This document shows, in pieces, positions 44,990-55,269 of a stretch of 64,000 nt of DNA. The position numbers and the translations under genes were made by a program. Numbering within the stretch: position 1 is the first letter of the stretch; each line of letters starts with the position of its first letter. The DNA is from Sambucus nigra. Taxonomy: Eukaryota; Streptophyta; Magnoliopsida; Dipsacales; Adoxaceae. Where the stretch lies: positions 268,941,111 through 269,005,110 of the forward strand of contig OX422219.1 of assembly GCA_949130495.1 (NCBI GenBank), written 5' to 3'. The notes under the pieces were generated by a model. The model ran no database searches, was not told the DNA's origin, and saw only the letters and a list, made by a program, of their open reading frames with translations.

Positions 44990-45400
44990 TTCCTATCCAA
45001 ACGTGTTGGCATTTTTAGGAATGTTGTTCTCGCCCTTTTACCAACCGAAGTTGGTCTGAGTTTAAACTATCATGTCCACTTGCCCTTTTACCAAAATTGG
45101 TCTGAGCCAGTGTCAACCTCCTAACCAAAGGAGTATGGTTTCCTAACCAACCGGAGCTGGTATTTTTAGGAATGTCGTGTTCTCGCCCTTTTACCAATCG
45201 AAATTGGTCTGAGTTCGAACTATCATGTCCACTCGCCCTTTTACCAACCGGAGTTGGTCTGAGCTAGTGTACGCCTCCTAACCAAAGGAGTATGGTTTGT
45301 TCTCACCCTTTTACCAACCGAAGTTGGTCTGGGCTTGAACTATCGTGTTCTCGCCCTTTTACCAACCGGAGTTGGTCTGAGCTTGAACTATTGTGTTGTT
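44990..45400 (-). repeat. Hairpin minisatellite in the 3' untranslated region of element C
   Basis: At least six copies of CCCTTTTACCAACCGGAGTT GGTCTGAG-type units, near 45031, 45081, 45184, 45234, 45303 and 45351. Each carries the inverted repeat ACCAAC-CGGA-GTTGGT. Spacers such as CCTCCTAACCAAAGGAGTAT also recur. The same unit is inside pol at 47339-47371 and 47398-47430. Confidence 0.9.
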
Positions 45401-45524
45401 TTTACTGCCGAGCAGCGTAGTGTTACACACACTAGTATTCCCCAAAAAACTTTCAATAAAAGGAGAGAAGATGGCGAAATATCATCGTTTTATTCATATT
45501 GATGTAACTGCTTTACATTTTACA

Positions 45525-47603
45525 TCACTGATAATACTTGCGTAGGTGTTCAGCATTCCATGCATTCTTAAATTCCTCTCCTTCTAGAGTCACTATTCGG
45601 TAAGTTCCTGGTCGAACAACTTCTGTAACTCGGTAAGGTCCATGCCAATTTTCTTCCAACTTATTGTGCTTCGGAATGACCTTCTTTAGTACGTAATCTC
45701 CTTCTTTTAAGTCGCATTTTTTCACCCTCTTGTTGTAGAACAGGGTTGTTCGTTGTTGATAAGCAGCATTCCTAATGGCTGCCTCTTCTCTAACCTCCTC
45801 GAGCATGTCCAAATCTAATCTCCTCATTAAGTCGCTGACTGGGGAATTGAAATTCATCACTCTGTGTGTTGGAAGACCCAACTCGGCAGGTATTACGGCC
45901 TCACTTCCAAACGCCAGCATATATGGTGATTCTCCAGTTGCTGCTTGGGGAGTTATTCGGTAAGCCCACAATACTGACTGTAGCTCATTAATCCAATTAG
46001 CTTTAGCCTCACTTAGCCTCTTCTTCAAACCATTTAGTAATGTTCTGTTCGTCACTTCAGTTTGTCCATTGCTTTGAGGATGGCCTGGTGCTGAATGAAC
46101 CTTGAAAATGTTTGACTGATGACAATAGGCGGCAAACTCCTCGTTATCAAATTGTGTTCCATGGTCTGTGATGAAGGCATGAGGGAGACCATATCGGCAG
46201 ATGATGTTCTTCCAAATGAATTGGTACACCTTCTCGTATGTCATATCATTCATAAGCTCAGCTTCTACCCACTTAGTAAAATAATCCACCGCGACGACGA
46301 GGTACTTGAATCTTCCTCGGGTTGTTGGTAGTGGTCCAACCAAATCCATTCCCCACATGGCAAATGGCCAAGGGGAAGTTATGGGTGTCAACAATGCTTG
46401 TGGAGTTCGTCGAATGGAGGAAAAACGTTGACATTTATCACATCTCTTAGCATAGGCTATACAATCAGCCCTTATCGTTGGCCAGTAGTATCCCTGCGTC
46501 ATCACCCTTTGCAAAAGTGTCTGACCTGCTACATGGGCTCCACAGGACCCTTCATGGATCTCTTCAATCAATTCTTTCACCTCGGAGGGATGTACACATC
46601 TTTGCAAACCTGCCATAATTCCTCGTTTATACAAAATACCATTAGTTAGTACATACCGAGCAGCTTTAAACTTCAATTTCTTGGCAGCGAGCTTATCCTC
46701 CGATAATTCTCCCTCCTCAATATATGCCCTGATGGGATCCATCCAAGATGGTCCTAAATCAAGGGTAATAATGTTCATCGTCAGGTCTTCATCTATGCTC
46801 CGACTTTCTAATACTTCAATTGGTATCGTTCTTCGCAGCTCGGTACGAGTAGCTGATGCTAGTCGAGCCAATGCGTCTGCTCGTGCATTCTCCATTCTTG
46901 GTATTCTGATCAATTGAATGGCATCAAATTCTGCCAACAACTCCGTCGCCTTTGCATGATATTTGACCATTAATTCTCCTTTAACTGCATATGTTCCCAT
47001 CATCTGATTCACAATTAATTGAGAATCACTGAATACCATCACTTGTTGTGCTTCCATAATCTTTGCTAAATTAAGACCTGCTATCATGGCCTCATACTCA
47101 GCCTCATTATTGGAGGCTTTAAATTGGAATCGCAGGGCATATTCCATGTCAATCTCATCTGGGGTGTTCAAAACAATTCCTGCTCCACAACCTGTTGTGC
47201 AAGATGACCCATCTACATATAATCTCCATGTAGGTAACTCGTCTTCAAATTTTTTATCTGACAGGTTTCCTCGGTGAAATATTTGTTGTTTCCTTTCATC
47301 CTCCCCTGGTATTTCTCGCTCTTCGTCGACCATCTCTTCTCGCCCTTTTACCAACCGGAGTTGGTCTGAGTTCGAATTTGATGATCCTTCTATATCCACA
47401 AGCCCTTTTACCAATCGGAGTTGGTCTGAGCTTGTGTTTGTTGATCCTGTAACATCCACAGGTTGATCAGCGAGCAACTTTTGTTCCTCGGGGGTATCAG
47501 GATATGTAAACTCTGCTATAAAGTCTGCTACAGCTTGCCCTTTTAGTGATGATCTGGGTTCATACACAATATTATATTCACCGAGCTCTATTGCCCAGTA
47601 CAT
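45525..47603 (-). CDS. RNase H and integrase of element C
   Basis: A 692-codon open frame on -, the downstream part of pol. It starts within the RT connection domain (YWAIELGEYNIVYEPRSSLK). A linker follows with two in-frame copies of SDQLRLVKG encoded by the minisatellite, then RNase H with YVDGSSCTTGCGAG, EAEYEAMIAGLNLA and FSDSQLIVNQM. Integrase has HHCC (HEGSCGAHVAGQ ... CDKCQRF), DDE core (WGMDLVGPLP, ITDHGTQFDN, GQTEVTNRTLL) and a C-terminal LKEGDYVLKKV, WHGPYRVTEVV tail. All catalytic residues are present. It is in frame with the RT frame upstream, separated only by TAA at 47639-47637. Confidence 0.92.
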   Translation of the reverse strand: MYWAIELGEYNIVYEPRSSLKGQAVADFIAEFTYPDTPEEQKLLADQPVDVTGSTNTSSDQLRLVKGLVDIEGSSNSNSDQLRLVKGREEMVDEEREIPGEDERKQQIFHRGNLSDKKFEDELPTWRLYVDGSSCTTGCGAGIVLNTPDEIDMEYALRFQFKASNNEAEYEAMIAGLNLAKIMEAQQVMVFSDSQLIVNQMMGTYAVKGELMVKYHAKATELLAEFDAIQLIRIPRMENARADALARLASATRTELRRTIPIEVLESRSIDEDLTMNIITLDLGPSWMDPIRAYIEEGELSEDKLAAKKLKFKAARYVLTNGILYKRGIMAGLQRCVHPSEVKELIEEIHEGSCGAHVAGQTLLQRVMTQGYYWPTIRADCIAYAKRCDKCQRFSSIRRTPQALLTPITSPWPFAMWGMDLVGPLPTTRGRFKYLVVAVDYFTKWVEAELMNDMTYEKVYQFIWKNIICRYGLPHAFITDHGTQFDNEEFAAYCHQSNIFKVHSAPGHPQSNGQTEVTNRTLLNGLKKRLSEAKANWINELQSVLWAYRITPQAATGESPYMLAFGSEAVIPAELGLPTHRVMNFNSPVSDLMRRLDLDMLEEVREEAAIRNAAYQQRTTLFYNKRVKKCDLKEGDYVLKKVIPKHNKLEENWHGPYRVTEVVRPGTYRIVTLEGEEFKNAWNAEHLRKYYQ

Positions 47604-47636
47604 CAGTCTCCCTGATTTTTCTGGCTTATGAAGGGC

Positions 47637-49601
47637 TTATCTCAATGGCATGTCGGTATACACGACAATGGTATGGGCCTGGAAATATGGCCTCATTCTT
47701 CTACTTGCCTCAATTAATGCCAATGCCAATTTTTCCAGCTTTGGGTACCTGATCTCTACACCTCGAAAAGCTTTACTTGTGTAATAAATTGGCTTCTGGA
47801 TTCCATTCTCCATTCTGATCAATGTCGAGTTGACTGCATTCTCTGATACTGCCAGGTACAAGTACAACTTTTCTCCCGTTACTGGCCTGGACAACAGTGG
47901 AGGTGCTCCCAGATATTTCTTCAAGTCTTGAAAGGCTTTTTCACATTCATCATTCCACTCGAAAGTTTTTTGAAGTGTTTTGAAGAATGGGAGGCATCTA
48001 TCAGTTGCTCGGGATACAAATCTGTTGAGCGCTGCAACTCGTCCCGTAAGACTCTGCATCTCTTTCTTTGTCGTTGGAGATCGTAACCCTAAAAGAGCCT
48101 TGATCTTCTCGGGATTCATATCAATGCCTCGCTGGTTGACGATGTACCCGAGGAACATTCCTTCTCGTACTCCAAAGGTGCACTTAATTGGGTTGAGCTT
48201 CATTTGGTATTTATCCAGTTGATCAAAGGTCTGTCCTAAGTCAACTAGATGATCAGCAGCTTTATTTCTCTTTGTCAGCATATCATCGACATAGACTTCC
48301 ATATTGCAACTGATTTGTTTGGCAAAAACCTTATTCATCAGCCGCTGGTATGTCGCTCCTGCATTTTTTAAACCAAAAGGCATAACATTATAACAATAAG
48401 TTCCCCTAGGGGTAATAAAAGAAGTACTTTCCCTATCTTCAGGTTTCATTTTGATCTGGTTGTAGCCAGAGTAAGCATCCATGAAGCTGAGCAGCTCGTG
48501 TCCCGAGGTAGCATCCACTAGTTGATTAATTCTGGGCAATGGAAAGTGATCCTTTGGGCATGCCTTGTTGAGATCGGTGAAATCAACACACATTCTCCAT
48601 TTATTGTTTTTCTTCTTTACCATCACCACATTTGCTAACCAGCCTGGATATTTCACATCTTCAATGAATTGGGATTTCTGGAGCTTCTCGACCTCCTCTT
48701 GTATAGCTTGATTCTTCTCGGGACTAAATACTCTTCTTCTCTGCTTTACAGGCTTGATCTCCTTATTCGCATTGAGCTTATGACATAAGAAGTTTGGATC
48801 TATTCCCGGCATGTCTTCATGACTCCATGCAAAAGTTTTCTTTCTGTTTCTCAAGAAAGTTATCAACTCCTGTTTTATTGAAGAATCCAACGACGAACCT
48901 ATCTGAGTTGTTCGTTCAGGGTGTTCATCGTCCAGAATAACATTTTCTGTACATTCCACCACCTGTCCTTTTACAAGTTGGGATTCATCTCTGGGATCCA
49001 GTGTTTCAATTTTTGTACCTTCATCCACCTGGTAGGTAGTAGTTTTTTTCCTTGATTCTTCAAGCTCCTCTTGCTCGGCAGATGAATAATAGCATTCCCG
49101 AGCTACTTTTTGATCACCTTTCACAACTCCTACTCCAAAATTTGTTGGGAATTTTAAGCACTGATGTACTGTAGATGGAACTACTTCAAACTTCTTCGAA
49201 CCAACTCTTCCCATGATGATATTGTAAGCTGATTGCACATTCTTATCCATCACAAAGAAGCGTATTCTTTCTGTTCGACAAGCAGGCCAAGTTCCAATGA
49301 ATATATCCAACTTGATCGTCCCAAGTGGAAAAACTTTCTCGCCAGCAAAACCCAGGAGAGGTCTGTGATAAGGCTCCAATTGAGATAATTTTAAATTTTA
49401 ACTGTCAAAGCATGAGTAGAACATGATGTCTGCCGAACTACCATTATCTACCAGAACCCTTGAAATCACTACTTCTTTCATCCTCATTTTGATCACCAAA
49501 GGGTCGTCTTGTGGGTAAAGAACACCTGCAAGGTCGTTTTTTGAAAAACCAATGACCAGCTTCTCTTTGTTTATCTTTCTCGGGCGATCCTCTTCAGCCA
49601 A
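47637..49601 (-). pseudogene. Protease and reverse transcriptase of element C
   Basis: One frame on - with a single internal stop. The protease (49601-49190) has VSRVLVDNGSSADIMFYSCF with an intact D-N-GSS active site of Tat type; TAA at 49400-49398 follows at once. RT (about 48900-47950) shows WLANVVMVKKKNNKWRMCVD, FTDLNKACPKDHFPLPRINQ, FMDAYSGYNQIKM, YNVMPFGLKNAGATYQRLMN and the catalytic YVDDM. The connection region runs on to TAA at 47639-47637, just after YTDMPLR. That stop probably came from CAA, since the family continues with an ALHKPE-like block. The frame is otherwise open. Confidence 0.9.
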
Positions 49602-50303
49602 ATTTATCCGTTGAATGTATGAGCAAGCCTGAGCCTCACCGAGGTAAGCTTTTCTTTCTGCAGTAAGATCTCCCCCTCCTGCATCTCCGCCTGTAATAAC
49701 ATTACAATCAAATGTTCCGAAACGTATTGAAAATACCTTGCGTTCTGGTTGCCTTGGCCTTTTGGGAAGATCGGGGTCATCCTCTGTTTTAACTTCATGA
49801 TCCCTCTCTTAGATCTGATGGTGTCGAAAACTCCTCGACATGGATTTAGGTGGACTCCTATTCCTCCTAGGGCCTAATCGACTGAAAGGAGACGCCCTGC
49901 TCAGTCTTTCCAAGGTACTGGGTCTCTCTGGAGAGAGAGTGATACGTTGCTCAGTATCTGTGGCCCGTATTGATGAAGTTCGCCCAGGTTGATAAGAGAA
50001 ATCATCATATTCCTCATTACGATACGCATCTGTACGCCTGGATCATGAAGAAAGTAAATAGGTTTGCCTCTGACCACTTTACTGTCCCGAATGTGCAGGT
50101 GCACCGCCATGAAGGGTTTGTATGAGTTGCCGCATTGTTTCTTGCATGGTGGTTTGTCCTTGAGCCAGATTCGTCATAATTCCTGCTAGATCTGGAGGTG
50201 CAGAGGGATTCAAAGGATTTCTAGCATTTCCAGTGTTTCGATTGCTGGATTCGGGATTATCTGCCATTGATGATGAATGATTTTTGGTGAAAAATGATAA
50301 CAA
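49602..50303 (-). pseudogene. gag: Shortened gag of element C
   Basis: The frame from 50303 (probable ATG 50267, MADNPESSNRNTGNARNP) covers the N-terminal proline/glutamine part LAQGQTTMQETMRQLIQTL to a stop at 50079. After it, in changing frames, come a basic SPERPSTLERLSRASPFSRL-like stretch and the gag-protease spacer with GGDAGGGDLTAERKAYLGEA. The capsid-type gag domain and zinc knuckle expected between these are absent, and only about 0.7 kb separates PBS and protease. A frameshift lies near 49604. Confidence 0.7.
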
Positions 50304-50311
50304 CAGTCGTT

Positions 50312-50329
50312 TCCCACAGACGGTGCCAA
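50312..50329 (-). other. Primer binding site of element C
   Basis: On -, TTGGCACCGTCTGTGGGAA follows the LTR end after 2 bp. The same type of PBS is common in plant Tat elements. Confidence 0.85.
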
Positions 50330-50331
50330 TC

Positions 50332-50875
50332 TGTTGATGTAAAAAATTAAAATGCTTCTAATTATTTAATCACAGATAAATATAAATGAGACAAAGAATT
50401 TTAAAGTGGTTCAGCCTTATAAGAATGGCCTACGTCCACTGTTTTCTGTTATTGCCAAGTGTTTTGGAGTTCTCGTTATGTAATTCTATCAAGAAAATCC
50501 AGTCCCCTTGAATGAGGGTGATATAATGTATTTATAGACCTTAGGCTGTACATGTGAAAGGGTAAACAATTAATGCCCTTTAAGAGTATACGTTTGTATG
50601 ATTAGCATTCAATGAATAGTTGAACTGTTGATTATCTGGCAATCAATGTTGTGGCCGAGATGCAGCTCGGAATAAATACATTGTATCACCCTCATTCAAG
50701 GGGACCGGATTTTCTTGATAGAATTACATATCGAGAACTCCAAAACACTTGGCAATAACAGAAAACAGTGGACGTAGGCCATTCTTATAAGGCTGAACCA
50801 CTTTAAAATTCTTTGTCTCTTTTATATTTATCTGTGATTAAATAATTAGAAGCAATCTAAATTTTTACATCAACA
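50332..50875 (-). repeat. Rearranged, fold-back 5' LTR of element C
   Basis: 50332-50535 is the normal LTR end (matches 39927-40130), and 50536-50668 continues as in the 3' LTR. At about 50670 the sequence switches to an inverted copy of the same LTR end, 50672-50875 (204 bp, closing TTTTTACATCAACA on +). The first 188 bp or so of the LTR (its true start) is missing. Arms of 204 bp are separated by about 136 bp. Confidence 0.92.
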
Positions 50876-51199
50876 ATCTTGATCCTTGATGAGCTCCCTT
50901 TAATGTTGATATGAATGTTGCATGAGAGATAATGAGTTTTTTTGAAATTGTTTACGAAAATGATGAGAATGAAAGATGGAAAGGAATTTCACAGAAGGAA
51001 ACTTCTCTGATTACAAGAGAATACTGTCGAGATCACTAATATTGATAGATCTGAGGTGTGCTTTGGGAGTGTGGTCATGCCCTCTATTTACTGGGTAATG
51101 TGGGTGCCGATAGGAATAGACCTAGCCCTTCCAATAGGCAGGTAACTCTAGGCATATTTCCGATAGGCAGGGAAATGGACCTACCAATTGGTAGTCTCG

Positions 51200-52080
51200 T
51201 GATTTTTTTTAAAAAGGTCATAGAATGCAATCCATTGATCCAAATTGCACATGGGGCATACCGTTATAAAGTTAATTCATATACCTTCAAGATTCCTTTG
51301 GGATGCTCCCGAGTCCAGGAGTTGACTTTGGGTCAGATGGGCTCGAAAGCTCTCGTTGATCCTGTGGACAGGAGATCGTCGGACGGAAATGGATCGTTCA
51401 TCCAAATCATAAGTCAGAATCGTGCTCGACGCATACCGTAGTAAAGGTTATGCTAGATACTTAGACATTCCAAAGAGATTCTCTCGATTCGAAAAGTTGA
51501 CTTTGGTCAACCAGGGCTCGGAAGCGCCCAGTGACCTTTAGGAGTAAAATGGGTCATTCGTCAGTACCGTAAGGCCAATTCATGCACAGGGCAGACCATT
51601 GGAAAGGGTGTTCAGTTCCCTTCTAAGTTTGATTTAATCTCATTCGAGTTTAAGAGTTAACCTTTGTCAAACGGAGCCCGATAGCACCTGGTGGCCCCTA
51701 AATCAATTTTTGAGGGAAAATAAATCGTTCATCTGAATGGTTTTTCTGTTTTGCGCATGACTGGACCATTATAAAGGGGTTTTAGTGACCTTAGAGGATT
51801 CAAAGATCTTTCGTTCTGACGATGAAGTTGACTAGGGTCAAATCAGGTCTCGAGAGTGCCCGGTCACCTCCAAATCAATTTTTGATGGTAAAATGGTTCG
51901 TTCATCAAAACCATTACGCCAATTCACACATGGGGAAAATCGTGGAAAAGGGTATTCAGAGCCCTTAGAAGATTCATTAAGATTTTTCCTTGATGATAGA
52001 GTTGATCGGAGTCAAATAAAGCCTGAGGGAGTGTGATGGCCTCTAGATTAGTACTCGCAGTATGACTTAGGGTTTGTAAT
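51200..52080 (-). repeat. 160-180 bp tandem repeats in LTR region B
   Basis: Opposite-strand counterpart of 30600-31440. Recurrent blocks are GTTGACTTTGGTCAACCAGG, TAAAATGGGTCATTCGTC and 'aaagggtgttcag'. Confidence 0.8.
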
Positions 52081-52239
52081 TAAATGGGGAGGTACTAGGG
52101 ACCTAAGGAGAGACTTAGGGGGTCTTGGAATGTGGTTTCTATAAAGCTCATCGACGGGTAAGCTTTGAATAAGTTAAATTCATTGAATAGACACCACATG
52201 ATATTTTGCAAAGAGGTCGATTTTGAGAACCAAAAAGTG

Positions 52240-52920
52240 TGAGGATGACCGATTTAGAATGTCAAGGCCAATTCTAGGGACCTAAGGAAAGGCTGGGGAT
52301 AATTGATTCTATAGATCGAGGTCAATTATGAGGACCTAGGGTAGGGAGTGACCAATTGTGAGGGTTGAAGTCATTCTAAGTGCTCTAAGTATGAGTGAGG
52401 TCAATTCTGAGGGCTTAAGCAGAGGTGACCAATTCTACGGGTTCAAGCTAATTTTGAGGGCTTAAGTATGAGTGACCAAGTCTTCAAGCCGAAATCAATT
52501 CTGAGGACTTAAGTGGGAGAGACCGATTTTGAGGGTCGAAGCCAATTATGAGGGCTTAATTAAGTGCAACCAATTCTAAGGGTCAAAGCCAATTCTGAGG
52601 GCTTAAGTAGAAACAACCAATTCTGAGGGTCAAAGAAGATTCTAAGGGCTTTAGAAGAAATGACCAATTCTAAGGGTAGAGGTCAATTCTGTGGACCTAG
52701 GTAGAGGTGACCAATTCTGAGGGTCGAAGCCGATTATGAGGGATTAAGTAGGAGTGACCAAATCTACAGGATTAAGTGGGAGTGACCAATTCTAAGGGTC
52801 GAAGCCAAATATGAGGGCTTAAGTATAAGTGACCATTTATGAGGGTCGATGCCAATTCTGAGGACCTTAAGTAGGAGTGACTAATTCTGAGTGTCGAAGC
52901 CAATTCTGAGGGCTTAAGTA
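52240..52920 (-). repeat. About 47-50 bp tandem array in LTR region B
   Basis: Repeated GACCAATTCTGAGGGTCGAA and GCCAATTCTGAGGGCTTAAG blocks, more than a dozen units. It is the reverse complement of the array in region A. Confidence 0.85.
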
Positions 52921-53450
52921 AGTTGTGGGGCATAGTTTTATGGGGAAATTTTGGAGATTCATCTAGAAAAAAGGATACTAATCTGAGGATCGGGTGCAAC
53001 CCTACTAGAGAATTTTTCGATTTCTCCATTGTTCCTTGGAGACATTGTTGGGCAGATATCCAATAAGATTTGGGAATTACTATGGGGAATAATTCTAGAG
53101 AAAAATGTGGTACTCAATTAGGGATTTGAGATACTTGAAAAAAAAGTCCTGGAGAAAAAGGTTCTAAAAATCATTTGGAAATTTTTTGGGGACTTTTTGG
53201 AATTTTCTGACTTTTTTGGGAATTGTTGTACATAATTTCAAGGATGTGCCAATTGACAGGGTGTTGGGGGTGCCAAGCAACAGTGGCACGATCTTTTGGA
53301 CTACTTCGGGCAGGTGAAGGGCCTAACGAGCGATTTGGCAAATTCTTTTTTTCCTTTTGAGAACTTCTTCGATGACCTTTTTAAAATATTAATTTTCCGC
53401 TGGGGATCTTGTAGGTGACCTTCTAACCTTGAGGGATGGCTTTCCAAGAT

Positions 53451-54226
53451 TTTAATGCAGATTCATTATTGATTGTTAGAGCTTAGAGTTAAACATATTT
53501 CATGCTTCAAGTAGTGGCATTGCACCTGAAAAGAGACTCAAATAAGGCAAAAAGATATGTATATTTTATTTTATTATCTTTATTTAGTGGCTTACTCTAC
53601 ATGCACTTTAATTTGCCCTTGAGTTTTTATTTTGAGAAAGAGTAGGAAAATTGTGTTTTTTGGAATTTTTTGAATATGTTTGAGTGGAAGGTGGCCTTAT
53701 AAGCTTGGTTGAAAAAGAGATTCACTTTTAAAGGGGTTTATTTTTAGAAGAAGTAGTAAAATGAGTTTTTTGGAATTTTTTGAATAGAGGTAAGCCTTGG
53801 AGGCTTGATAGGTATATGGATGAGGGGATAAAGAGAGTGGTTTGTAAAGTGGAGCTTGTCACCTTCATTGGATTGTACTGAATCTGGTGTGTTGAAGAGA
53901 TTGTACTAATGCTGGAGTTGTTGATTTGGGGCTTACTTCGAGGCTACTGCTGGTGATCGGGGACCTGCTGATGGACCCTCAGCTTTCTATCATCATTGTG
54001 TGGATGCCATACCATCATAATTATGTAGCGTCATACTAGAAGAGACCATAAATGGTCTCGATGCTTGGCGGGAAGGTTATTTTGACTTTTTGAGGGGCAG
54101 CCCCGTTATGCTGTTCATGTGGCTGTCATAGACATTCCGTATGGTAGTCCACCCTTAATATCCCTTGGTAGCCATGCTGAATATCTTTACTCACTACTTT
54201 ATCAGCTTGAGCCTGAATATCGAGTG
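53451..54226. other. No clear gene; leader of the antisense ORF
   Basis: A duplicated segment at about 53640-53800 (GTTTTTTGGAATTTTTTGAA twice) is visible. The rest may be decayed coding sequence upstream of the next feature. Confidence 0.4.
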
Positions 54227-54770
54227 CTAGGAGAACTGGTTTGTGGAGCACGTGGCTCAAGGTTTGCGTTGGTCAGTGACTTGGTGGTGAGAGTTACAAC
54301 CTATTCTAGAATCAGGAGAATACCAATATGTCCGGTCGGTTGGCCTTTGGCAGACCTATTTTTACTTTCCATGGTGGCTCCTGCGTCAATTTGGATGGGA
54401 GAAGACTGTGACACCTCAGATACTAGACTTCTTTCCTATGGAAGATTTGACACAGTGCATGCGCATGTGGCTGGGCTCTTTGTGGGAGAATCTTCGGTCA
54501 TTTACCGGTCCGTCCCAATCTGTTGGTAGAGTGTTGCATGTTTCTAGGGATTACATGAAGTTTTTATGGATGAGGGTGATGGCTAAAATACTATTCAAAG
54601 AGACTTGACAGATATGGATCTCCATGTTTGACACCATGGAAGGAGGTGTTGTGGTTTTCCCTAGGCTGGTCCGGGCTTACCGCTCCATGGAGAACCTTCG
54701 GTATTCCATCCAAGAAGGGGAAGTTTGGGGACCCCAAGACATATATGGGGTTAGTTCTTCTTGTAGCTAC
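54227..54770 (+). pseudogene. DUF7745-like antisense ORF remnant
   Basis: In one frame the sequence reads WFVEHVAQGLRWSVTWW, a stop, then VRSVGLWQTYFYFPWWLLRQ and FGWEKTVTPQILDFFPMEDL, continuing to TGA near 54606. The aromatic 'GLW.. Y/F-P ... LRQ-F/Y-G' block and following 'P-DF' segment resemble DUF7745-type proteins found in many plant transposable elements. It lies between the 3' end of a minus-strand Tat/Ogre-like pol and a B-type LTR region, in antisense orientation. Only a fragment remains. Confidence 0.4.
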
Positions 54771-55269
54771 GATTAGGATCCCTGGGTAATTTTATTTGTG
54801 AAGTTGTTGTATGGTGTTGTGTTTGGTTATGTATTGGAAGGGTTATTTAGGACTGGATTGGTTTGTTTTATTTTTAGGAAAATAAGGTTAGGTTAGCGGG
54901 GGAAGTTGTTTGTCTCCCTACGTAGACATAATTGTACCAAAATTTTTCATTTATGTTATAAAGATTTTAAATATATTTTTGTTCCTCTTGATGAGATTTT
55001 GGATTTGAATTATCTATACCAATCGTTAAGGCGTAGAAAATCCTTTTGTTCATGTAAATTATAAAAATGAACCGTGGTTCTCGTAGATAAGAAAAAAATA
55101 GGATTTTGTGAAAAAGAATATGGTCCATGATCATGTGATGCATATGAGATGCCTACGTACATCTCGAGGTTTTGAAAATTTTATGAGTTTCATTTTTACG
55201 AGTAAAAACATATTTAGAGGATCAAGTCTCTTGTAGTTCTAAGTAGAGGGAAATGAAGATTTTTTTAGA
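54771..55269. other. Untranslated region after the minus-strand integrase
   Basis: No frame. ATGAGATGCCTACGTACATC near 55148 (complement GATGTACGTAGGCATCTCAT) is a block common in the 3' untranslated region of plant Tat/Ogre elements. Confidence 0.45.

Larger units (their letters stand above)
39927..50875 (-). mobile_element. Tat-lineage Ty3/gypsy retrotransposon 'C' with antisense genes
   Basis: Order on the - strand: rearranged 5' LTR (50875-50332), PBS, short gag, protease-RT-RNase H-integrase (49601-45525), tandem-repeat 3' untranslated region, two antisense genes on +, polypurine tract, 3' LTR (40451-39927). Protein sequences, PBS type and antisense ORFs between integrase and 3' LTR place it in the Tat lineage. 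Pol has only two in-frame stops after the frameshift at the gag/protease border. The capsid part of gag is missing, so the element is non-autonomous. Confidence 0.9.
39922..50880 (-). other. 5-bp target-site duplication ATCTT flanking element C
   Basis: ATCTT at 39922-39926 and 50876-50880, immediately outside TG and CA termini. Joining the flanks restores a continuous sequence of LTR region B (GGCTTGATCTT-GATCC). Confidence 0.92.
50881..53450 (-). repeat. Tat/Ogre-like LTR region 'B', main part
   Basis: On - this repeats the organisation of region A. Order on +: leader and TATA-like zone (about 51060-51110), 160-180 bp repeats (51200-52080), about 50-bp array (52240-52920), then an A/T/G-rich stretch with GGGGGTGCCAAG-type blocks (52920-53450). 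No protein-coding frame. It is split from 38930-39921 by element C. Confidence 0.6.

Noticed and set aside
44990..45400. Resemblance to a CRISPR array (short repeats with spacers)
   Set aside because: Plant DNA; repeat units and spacing are irregular, spacers recur, and the unit also lies in pol. It is a minisatellite.
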